Shown here one piece after another: positions 5,611 through 10,401 of a stretch of 10,401 nt of DNA. Each line of letters starts with the position of its first letter. Positions within the stretch are counted from its first letter, which is position 1. The position numbers and the translations under genes are program-made. The stretch is from the NCBI GenBank assembly GCA_013373005.1, contig JABXIP010000446.1, positions 1-10,401 on the forward strand, in the 5' to 3' direction. This DNA comes from Cytophagia bacterium (GTDB lineage Bacteria; Bacteroidota; Bacteroidia; Cytophagales; Cyclobacteriaceae). Below the pieces are notes generated by a model. The model was not told the origin of the DNA. It made no database searches and saw nothing but the letters and a program-made list of their open reading frames with translations.

Positions 5611-7137
5611 ATGAAAAACACACTAATACCGAAAAGCATCGTCTTCGGCTTATTCTGTTTTGCAGTAACAGTAGCAGTAGTCGTTTACTTGAATCAAATG
5701 GACAGAATTGTTGACCACTTAGTTCAGGATGGCATATCTGCCGAAATTGCCGAGCTCAAATTACGCGGTTTGATAATCGTAAAGTTTATTTCAGTCTGTC
5801 TACTGGTTATATTGTTTATTCTAGGCGTTCGAATTTCAAAAAATCTCATAGAAAAAGAGCAAGTCAAACTCGGCCTACCAGTTTATTTGATTTACGCATC
5901 AATATATGGTGGCATATGCACACTGGCTTATGAAATATTTGATTTGGAATTTGGCATCAGCATGCTTACTAGTGAGCCGATTGCGACCATGAGCCAGAGT
6001 TTTGTGGCCGTGTTTCTGTTCCATTTCACACTCGGATTAGGAACATTGCTGGCAGCTACCTCTTTCTCCCTCTTAATTGGTAATAACCATCGAAAGAAGA
6101 AAATTACAATAGGAAATCTAGGTACAAAGTATTGGTTGGTTGGTTACTTCTTCAACTTCCTGATCATTTGTCTGCTGTATTTCTTTAATTCCGACCTGAA
6201 TTATTTCTCACTAGGCTTAGTATGGGTTTTTATAAGCCTGCTGATTATGGCCTTCATTTCAACGACAATTGGTACATTTTTTTTAGCCTCTCTTATTGGT
6301 GTTGCAAAGCCTCTCTTCAGTAGTATTTTGGAAAGCATATCTCTAGCTGTATTTTCAAGCTTTGGTGTCTTCTCCTTTTTTATGATCCTTTGGGTAATAG
6401 CGTTAGGCCTAGATTCAGCCTTAGCAAGTATGGTTGAATACTTACCAAGCTATGCTCTAGGAATACTTATTATAACTTTAATATCTGGTGGTCTCTCGAC
6501 TGGAATTTGGAAATTGAATTTGATGGGTGTCCGTAAAGATTTTATGCTGGCTACGACTCAATCCGAACTCTCCAACCTTAAATCACAAATCAACCCGCAC
6601 TTTCTGTTCAATTCACTCAATAGTCTCTATGGTCTGGCTTTGGAAGAAAGCAGTTCAAAAACTTCAACAGGTATTCAAAAGCTCAGTGAAATGATGCGCT
6701 TTATGCTACGTGAAAATGTAGAAGATACCATTGAAATCAGCCGGGAGTTTGAGTATGTTGAAAACTACATTGAACTTCAAAAGCTAAGAGTCGATGGCAA
6801 CGAAAAAGTGAGACTAGAATATGATATCGATAAGGCTTGTGAAGGAGACATCACGCCCATGCTTATTATTCCTTTTATTGAAAATGCATTCAAACATGGA
6901 GTGAGTGCGCATCTCGAGTCGTGGATTGATATTAAGCTCAAGTGCGAAAAGGATTCCATTCATTTGAATGTGAAAAACAGCAATCACCGGAAAACTAAAT
7001 CTACAGAAGAAGAAAGCGGTATTGGGATGGAAAATGTAAGGCAAAGGCTAGCAATGCTCTATCCAAACAGGCACTTGTTTCAAATCTTCGACAATGATGA
7101 AAGCTTTGAGATTAACCTTAAAATCGAACTCAATTGA
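5611..7137 (+). CDS. Membrane sensor histidine kinase, LytS/YehU type
   Basis: This 508-residue protein has an N-terminal half with 7-8 candidate membrane helices (about residues 8-27, 55-75, 88-105, 130-155, 173-225 and 240-300). A cytoplasmic kinase of the His_kinase (PF06580) class follows. The phospho-acceptor is H330 in INPHFLFNSLNS, the N-box holds N425 in FIENAFKHG, and the G-box is GIGMENVRQRL at 470-480. Unlike many kinases of this class it has no PAS, GAF or HAMP linker; a helix (about 305-325) joins membrane and kinase parts directly. The membrane part matches no sensor domain I recognise, so the signal is unknown, perhaps membrane-borne. It should phosphorylate the LytTR regulator encoded by the overlapping next gene. 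The ATG at 5611 gives a sensible first helix. Confidence 0.92.
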   Translation: MKNTLIPKSIVFGLFCFAVTVAVVVYLNQMDRIVDHLVQDGISAEIAELKLRGLIIVKFISVCLLVILFILGVRISKNLIEKEQVKLGLPVYLIYASIYGGICTLAYEIFDLEFGISMLTSEPIATMSQSFVAVFLFHFTLGLGTLLAATSFSLLIGNNHRKKKITIGNLGTKYWLVGYFFNFLIICLLYFFNSDLNYFSLGLVWVFISLLIMAFISTTIGTFFLASLIGVAKPLFSSILESISLAVFSSFGVFSFFMILWVIALGLDSALASMVEYLPSYALGILIITLISGGLSTGIWKLNLMGVRKDFMLATTQSELSNLKSQINPHFLFNSLNSLYGLALEESSSKTSTGIQKLSEMMRFMLRENVEDTIEISREFEYVENYIELQKLRVDGNEKVRLEYDIDKACEGDITPMLIIPFIENAFKHGVSAHLESWIDIKLKCEKDSIHLNVKNSNHRKTKSTEEESGIGMENVRQRLAMLYPNRHLFQIFDNDESFEINLKIELN

Positions 7138-7802
7138 TCAGAGCCATTGCCATAGACGATGAGCCAATTGCCTTGAAGGTAATTGAGGAGCATGCCTCAA
7201 AGATTCCGTTTCTTCAGGTGGAAGAATACTTTACTGATGCCTTTGCAGCACTAGACTTTCTGCAACAGAACAAGGTAGACCTTATCTTTCTCGATATCAA
7301 TATGCCTGATATCTCTGGGCTCGATTTGCTCAAAGCTTCGGCTGGCGATTTTCAGACGGTGTTCACTACTGCCTATTCCGAATATGCGGTGGAAAGCTAT
7401 GAGCATAATGCTTCGGATTACTTGCTTAAGCCTTTCGAATTTGGCCGTTTTCTCAAAGCGGTAATGAAAGTGAAAGAAAAGCTAAAGCAGGCCAAAGAGG
7501 ACTATTTCTTTGTGAAATCTGGCTATGAGTATATCAGAATCAACTTCGATGATCTGCTCTTTATCAAAGGAGAAGGCAATTATCTGAAGCTGGTTGAAAA
7601 AGAGAGAAGCACCCTAACCAGAATGACTTTTGAGGAAATTTCAGGTCAACTGCCCGAGAATTTTATGCAGGTGCATAGATCTTACATCATGAATAGCATT
7701 CTGGTTGAAAAACTGGAAAAGCATCAGGCGACTATTGATGGCCATCAAATTCCGATCAATTCTGAAGGTTATGAGAGATTGAAATCAATTGTCATTAAGT
7801 AG
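7134..7802 (+). CDS. LytTR-family response regulator, TTG start
   Basis: This 222-residue protein has a receiver domain (about 1-115) and a C-terminal LytTR DNA-binding domain (about 125-220). Receiver residues are complete: acidic pocket D8/D9, phospho-acceptor D54 in FLDINMPD, T79 in FTTAYS and K99 in LLKPF. The LytTR part shows YIRINFDDLLFIKGEGNYL and QVHRSYIMN, typical of the fold. The start codon is TTG (7134-7136), which overlaps the kinase stop TGA in a TTGA junction. No ATG lies early enough to keep the first receiver strand (IRAIAIDDEP). The overlap implies translational coupling with the kinase. Target promoters are unknown. Confidence 0.93.
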   Translation: MIRAIAIDDEPIALKVIEEHASKIPFLQVEEYFTDAFAALDFLQQNKVDLIFLDINMPDISGLDLLKASAGDFQTVFTTAYSEYAVESYEHNASDYLLKPFEFGRFLKAVMKVKEKLKQAKEDYFFVKSGYEYIRINFDDLLFIKGEGNYLKLVEKERSTLTRMTFEEISGQLPENFMQVHRSYIMNSILVEKLEKHQATIDGHQIPINSEGYERLKSIVIK

Positions 7803-7806
7803 AATC

Positions 7807-7834
7807 TACGTAACGAAATAATCGGAGTAACGTA
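7807..7834 (+). terminator. Weak hairpin just after the response regulator
   Basis: TACGTAAC (7807-7814) and GTAACGTA (7827-7834) pair over 8 positions with one A.A mismatch, 4 nt after the regulator's TAG. The following TTCCATTT is a poor T-tract. It could be a weak terminator of the kinase-regulator transcript or a chance palindrome. Confidence 0.3.
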
Positions 7835-7843
7835 TTCCATTTC

Positions 7844-7942
7844 GGTCACTGTCACGCTGAGGCACGAAGCATCTTATCAACTCATACCTTTCTTTCTTCG
7901 TGGATAGGATTCTTCACTGCGTTCAGAATGACTTAGACGATA
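7844..7942. repeat. Palindromic intergenic repeat, copy A
   Basis: The left arm starts GTCACGCTGAGG at 7851. The right arm ends GTTCAGAATGAC at 7932. Reverse-complemented, the arms share GTCA..CTGA, GAAG.ATC and TATC blocks over about 29 nt, so the unit folds into a long imperfect hairpin. Homology to copy B extends on both sides, from GGT.AC.GTCA to ACTTAGACG. Repeats of the GTCAT.CTGA...GAAGAATC kind are common between genes in Bacteroidota and other bacteria. Confidence 0.8.
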
Positions 7943-8017
7943 AGGCAACATGTGAAACATATACTTATCCGTTAAGCAACCGTCAGGCACATGGTTAGAC
8001 CACCGGAAAACCCTCTA

Positions 8018-8125
8018 GGTAACAGTCATGCTGACATGCTGAGGAACGAAGCATCTTATCACACTTTGCAAGTCTTCTGTGGATGGATAGGATTCTTCAC
8101 TGCGCTCAGCATAACTTAGACGGTA
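8018..8125. repeat. Palindromic intergenic repeat, copy B
   Basis: This is the second, diverged copy in the same orientation, 174 nt after copy A. Shared blocks include ACGAAGCATCTTATCA, GGATAGGATTCTTCACTGCG and CTTAGACG. It differs by small insertions, most clearly an exact tandem duplication of CATGCTGA (8027-8034, 8035-8042) where copy A has a single unit. The loop is also related between copies (CTTCTGTGG against CTTCGTGG). Confidence 0.8.
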
Positions 8126-8131
8126 GTGTAT

Positions 8132-8158
8132 CGGGCTCAACGAACTTAATCTAGCCCG
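8132..8158 (+). terminator. Possible plus-strand hairpin CGGGCT/AGCCCG
   Basis: There is a perfect 6-bp GC-rich stem (8132-8137 with 8153-8158) around a 15-nt loop, followed on the plus strand by CTACATTTT. The T-run is short and offset, so terminator function is uncertain. It is the last palindrome before the opposing operon's terminator. Confidence 0.35.
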
Positions 8159-8182
8159 CTACATTTTGAAAACGCTAAAAAC

Positions 8183-8215
8183 AAAAAAAAGGGCACCACT
8201 TTTAAACGGAGCCCT
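8183..8215 (-). terminator. Rho-independent terminator of the LemA-TPM operon
   Basis: Read on the minus strand, AGGGCTCC pairs with GGTGCCCT (8208-8215 with 8190-8197, one A.A mismatch) around a 10-nt loop. Eight consecutive T (plus-strand A at 8183-8190) begin at the end of the stem. It lies 26 nt past the TPM gene stop, exactly where the minus-strand operon should end. Confidence 0.85.
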
Positions 8216-8241
8216 AATAACTAATTTCCTAATCAACGAAT

Positions 8242-9057
8242 TTACCAACTGCCTGAAGCGCCTCCGCCTCCGAAGCCTCCGCCTCCAAAACCACCGAAGC
8301 CTCCGCCTCCTCCACCAAAACCAGAACCACCTCCGAAGCCTCCGCGGCCCCCTTTGAAATTGTCCCAATCATTGTGTCTGTGGTTGCCTCCGCTGCCCAT
8401 CATGAGCCACACCCACCACGGAATGCCGCGAGTACCAATTCCCCTCTTCCTTCTTCTTCCGAAAATGGCTGGAAGGATGAACACAAAGAAGAAAAACACA
8501 ATAAAGAACCTGAAGCCACCGCCTCCGCCATCATTATCAGTTCTTCGTCTGTTCTGACCAAAGGTTTCAGCCTTATATTCTCCAGAGGCCAGTTTAAAAA
8601 TGACATCAGTAGCTTCGTCCAAACCTTTGTAGTAGTTGTTCTGCCTAAAGTTTGGTTGTAAATAATCCTGAATAATGGTGAACGCTGCGGCATCGGGTAT
8701 TACACCTTCCATGCCATAGCCGGTACTGATATTCATTCTTCTTTCCTGAATAGCAACAACTACCAACACCCCATTATCCTTCGACTGGCCTACTCCCCAT
8801 TTTTGACCTGTTCTTTGAGCAAAGTCAGCGATCTCATAACCGTTGAGAGATTCTACAATTAGAATGGCCACCTGAGTAGAGGTACTGTCCTCATAGCCAA
8901 GCAATTTATTCTCCAATGCATTAGCCTCTCGCTGCGAAAGGGTAGAACCGGTTAAGTCATTAACCAACCTTGGCGGGTTTGGCGCATCTGGAATTCCCCT
9001 TTGTGCCATTGCGAATGTGCTCACAGAGAGCAACAGTATAAACAGTAAATTCCTCAT
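8242..9057 (-). CDS. Secreted/membrane TPM-domain protein with Gly-rich tail (YgcG type)
   Basis: I start this at the ATG at 9055-9057 (271 residues), not the in-frame ATG at 9096. The shorter form begins directly with a signal peptide (MRNLLFILLLSVSTFAMA, cleavage before Q19), follows the upstream stop after 1 nt, and avoids a 38-nt overlap. A TPM domain covers about residues 30-160, with DNGVLVVVA, ISTGYGMEGVIPD and YYKGLDEA. One hydrophobic helix follows (about 182-199, FRFFIVFFFFVF), then a basic stretch, then a Gly/Phe repeat tail ending GASGSW, all typical of YgcG-like proteins. The domain should be periplasmic, with the tail on the other side of the inner membrane. The molecular function of bacterial TPM proteins is not settled; roles in envelope stress or photosystem-like repair are proposed for relatives. 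Confidence 0.9.
   Translation of the reverse strand: MRNLLFILLLSVSTFAMAQRGIPDAPNPPRLVNDLTGSTLSQREANALENKLLGYEDSTSTQVAILIVESLNGYEIADFAQRTGQKWGVGQSKDNGVLVVVAIQERRMNISTGYGMEGVIPDAAAFTIIQDYLQPNFRQNNYYKGLDEATDVIFKLASGEYKAETFGQNRRRTDNDGGGGGFRFFIVFFFFVFILPAIFGRRRKRGIGTRGIPWWVWLMMGSGGNHRHNDWDNFKGGRGGFGGGSGFGGGGGGFGGFGGGGFGGGGASGSW
8255..8345. repeat. Low-complexity Gly-codon repeat inside the TPM gene
   Basis: Repeats of CCTCCGCCTCCGAAG-like units encode the FGGGG runs of the C-terminal tail on the minus strand. The opposite strand is open in several frames only because of this composition. Such tracts change length easily, so the tail may vary between strains. Confidence 0.8.
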
Positions 9058-9058
9058 A

Positions 9059-9499
9059 TTAATTCTTACCAAATGAGATGTCATCAGAGAGTTCATTTAT
9101 GTCGTCTTTTTGATATGGGAAAAACTGCTTCAACCTTTCACCGGCACACAGAATACCGTCAACCAAACCTTGGGTAAGCTCACCAGCCTTAAATCTGGCG
9201 AGCATTTTCTCCTTGGTTGTGTCCCAAAAGTCTTCTTCAACCTTGGCATTGATTCCACCATCGCCAATAATGGCAAACTTGTGGTCCCTCACCGCCATGT
9301 AAATCAGCACACCATTTCTGGCTTCTGTTTCGTGCATTTTTAATTGTGCAAAAACCTGTGCTGCTCTATCGAGTACATTTTCTGACTTGCAGTGATTCTC
9401 TAAATGCACCCGAATTTCACCACTGGTGTTCAACTCTGCCTCTTCTATGGCAGCCTTAATTCTTTTCTTCTGCTCGCTGCTAAAACTTTCCTCCGCCAT
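9059..9499 (-). CDS. Cytoplasmic TPM-domain protein
   Basis: This 146-residue protein is a single TPM domain with no signal peptide or membrane helix. Diagnostic pieces are SGEIRVHLE (about 26-34), ARNGVLIYMAVRDHKFAIIGDGGI (about 60-83) and FKAGELTQGLVDGI, which parallel the secreted TPM protein encoded next. Its ATG overlaps the LemA stop by one base (TAATG), and its TAA is separated by 1 nt from the next ATG, so the three genes are translationally coupled. It has no recognised catalytic residues. The function is probably shared with LemA and the second TPM protein. It is complete and of normal length for the short form of the family. Confidence 0.9.
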   Translation of the reverse strand: MAEESFSSEQKKRIKAAIEEAELNTSGEIRVHLENHCKSENVLDRAAQVFAQLKMHETEARNGVLIYMAVRDHKFAIIGDGGINAKVEEDFWDTTKEKMLARFKAGELTQGLVDGILCAGERLKQFFPYQKDDINELSDDISFGKN

Positions 9500-10092
9500 T
9501 AGTTAAAGCTTACTTCTGGTACAGTTTCAGATCCGGCAGCAGCCTGGAAATATCCTTTGGTTTCGAAGCCAAACATATTGGCGTATAAGTTTTTCGGGAA
9601 GCTTCTGATATATGTGTTGTAGCCTTGAACTACATCGTTGAAGTTTCTCCTCTCAACAGAAATTCTGTTTTCTGTTCCTTCCAGCTGAACCTGCAATTGT
9701 TGGAACTGCTGGTTAGCTTTTAGATCAGGATATCTCTCAACTGTTACCAGAAGTCTGCTCAGTGCTGAACTCACGCCTTGTTGTGCTTGCTCAAAATTAG
9801 CAATCGCTTCAGGAGACAAGTTGCTTGGGTCGATTGAAACAGAAGTAGCTTTAGCCCTTGCCTCAATAACGCCTGTTAATGTTTCCTGCTCAAAATCAGC
9901 GTAACCTTTAACCGTATTTACCAGGTTAGGTATCAAATCTGCTCTTCTCTGATATTGGTTTTCTACCTGAGCCCAGGCAGTACTGATACTCTCATCGCGT
10001 TGAACCATGGTATTATAGGTTCCCTTTATGCTCGAATAAACTATTAGCAGTAGCACGGCCACCACTATTAATGCAATCCATCCTTTCTTCAT
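9499..10092 (-). CDS. lemA: LemA family protein
   Basis: This 197-residue protein has an N-terminal membrane anchor (residues 5-22). The long helical LemA domain follows, with the family core VQRDESISTAWAQVENQ and YQRRADLIPNLVNTVKGYA (about 31-65), and further helices rich in Gln and Glu (about 66-150). A short C-terminal segment includes FPKNLYANMFGF (about 165-176), also characteristic. LemA proteins are membrane-tethered helical bundles of unclear biochemistry, regularly encoded with TPM proteins in Bacteroidota, as here. It is the first gene of the operon. The plus-strand decarboxylase gene diverges from it across about 95 nt. The start at 10090-10092 places the charged MKKG directly before the helix. 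Confidence 0.95.
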   Translation of the reverse strand: MKKGWIALIVVAVLLLIVYSSIKGTYNTMVQRDESISTAWAQVENQYQRRADLIPNLVNTVKGYADFEQETLTGVIEARAKATSVSIDPSNLSPEAIANFEQAQQGVSSALSRLLVTVERYPDLKANQQFQQLQVQLEGTENRISVERRNFNDVVQGYNTYIRSFPKNLYANMFGFETKGYFQAAAGSETVPEVSFN

Positions 10093-10145
10093 CGTCTATT
10101 TTGGTTTTGATAGAAATTACGACTTATGGCCTGCAACTTATATGC

Positions 10146-10153
10146 TAACTTTG
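10146..10153 (+). promoter_or_regulatory. Bacteroidota -7 promoter element TAACTTTG
   Basis: TAACTTTG is an exact match to the Bacteroidota sigma-A -7 consensus TAnnTTTG. No clean -33 TTTG is found at the usual distance; TTATGG at 10124-10129 is the nearest candidate. Transcription would start about 10158, leaving about 28 nt before the ATG at 10187 but less than 10 nt before the alternative ATG at 10166. Confidence 0.6.
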
Positions 10154-10186
10154 TTATCGGACAATATGACAGATAAGCGTAGCAAT

Positions 10187-10401
10187 ATGGATACTCAATC
10201 CTTTAGAAAACATGCACATGAATTGGTAGACTGGATGGCCGATTACTTTGAGTCGGTAGAAGATTACCCTGTAATGTCACAGGTAAAACCTGGAGATATT
10301 CTCAAACAGATTCCAACCAAGGCGCCAGAAAATGCAGAGTCATTTGACCAAATGCTGAAGGACTTTAATGAGATTATTATGCCCGGTATTACCCACTGGG
10401 A
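10187..10401 (+). CDS. PLP-dependent aromatic-L-amino-acid decarboxylase-like protein, 3' end outside the window
   Basis: Seventy-one codons are visible before the right edge. The translation begins MDTQSFRKHAHELVDWMADY, then has YPVMSQVKPGDI and ends MPGITHW. These match the N-terminal swap domain of group II pyridoxal-dependent decarboxylases (tryptophan/tyrosine/DOPA decarboxylase type). The THW pattern precedes the conserved HP-F segment that would follow. The PLP lysine lies outside the window, so catalytic integrity and substrate cannot be judged. I chose the ATG at 10187 because it matches the family's usual start and leaves a normal leader after the -7 box. An in-frame ATG at 10166 would add seven residues (MTDKRSN). 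Confidence 0.88.
   Translation, partial: MDTQSFRKHAHELVDWMADYFESVEDYPVMSQVKPGDILKQIPTKAPENAESFDQMLKDFNEIIMPGITHW

Larger units (their letters stand above)
7803..8241. other. 439-nt gene-free region between converging operons
   Basis: Neither strand holds a convincing gene here. In order it contains a weak hairpin, repeat copy A, 75 nt of unique sequence, repeat copy B, a CGGGCT/AGCCCG hairpin and a strong minus-strand terminator. It separates the plus-strand kinase-regulator pair from the minus-strand LemA-TPM operon, so read-through from either side would be antisense to the other. Confidence 0.75.

Noticed and set aside
6777..7044. Minus-strand open frames opposite the histidine kinase
   Set aside because: They are antisense to the conserved kinase catalytic core and have no independent support.
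7844..8125. CRISPR-like array
   Set aside because: There are only two diverged copies of about 100 bp, each internally palindromic, with no regular spacers and no cas genes nearby.
8166..8661. Plus- and minus-frame open readings around the Gly-rich tail
   Set aside because: They arise from the repeated CCTCCG composition of the TPM gene; the Arg/Leu/Trp-rich translations are low complexity and not protein-like.
9058..9096. Upstream in-frame ATG for the secreted TPM protein
   Set aside because: It would overlap the previous gene and place 13 polar residues before a well-formed signal peptide; the ATG at 9057 fits better.

Overview
The window reads as chromosomal DNA of a free-living Bacteroidota bacterium, most likely a marine Cytophagales-type organism. 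The support is indirect: AT-leaning DNA, no Shine-Dalgarno sequences ahead of the genes, one match to the Bacteroidota -7 promoter element (TAnnTTTG) before the last gene, a Bacteroidota-style multi-pass ABC permease, a LytS/LytTR-type two-component pair, and several families of palindromic intergenic repeats. No tRNA, rRNA or CRISPR array is seen.

Layout. (1) Positions 1-3000, plus strand: a tight operon with the 3' part of an M28 zinc aminopeptidase, a large multi-pass ABC permease (DUF5687-like) and its ATPase. (2) 3001-3126: a compound CCCCT/AGGGG palindromic repeat that runs into the 3' end of the next gene and supplies its last codons. (3) 3115-5451, minus strand: a VOC-family protein, then a REP-associated tyrosine transposase (RAYT) set between two inverted hairpins, then a secreted imidazolonepropionase-like amidohydrolase. 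(4) 5611-7802, plus strand: a membrane histidine kinase and a LytTR response regulator; the regulator starts at a TTG that overlaps the kinase stop codon. (5) 7803-8241: a gene-free stretch with two copies of a roughly 100-bp palindromic repeat, two weak hairpins and a strong minus-strand terminator. (6) 8242-10092, minus strand: a LemA - TPM domain - TPM domain operon with stop/start junctions overlapping by 1 nt or separated by 1 nt. (7) 10187 to the end, plus strand: the start of a PLP-dependent aromatic amino acid decarboxylase-like gene behind a Bacteroidota-type -7 box.

The most notable element is the RAYT cassette at 4400-5031. Its two flanking hairpins lie in opposite orientation. They share one asymmetric T.G position in the stem and differ at two base pairs, both by compensatory changes. 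This is the expected architecture of a REP/RAYT domesticated-transposase system, here with a hairpin sequence I do not recognise. Two unrelated palindromic repeat families occur in the same 10 kb, so the window is rich in non-coding dispersed elements. The remaining genes look like ordinary, intact housekeeping or envelope functions.
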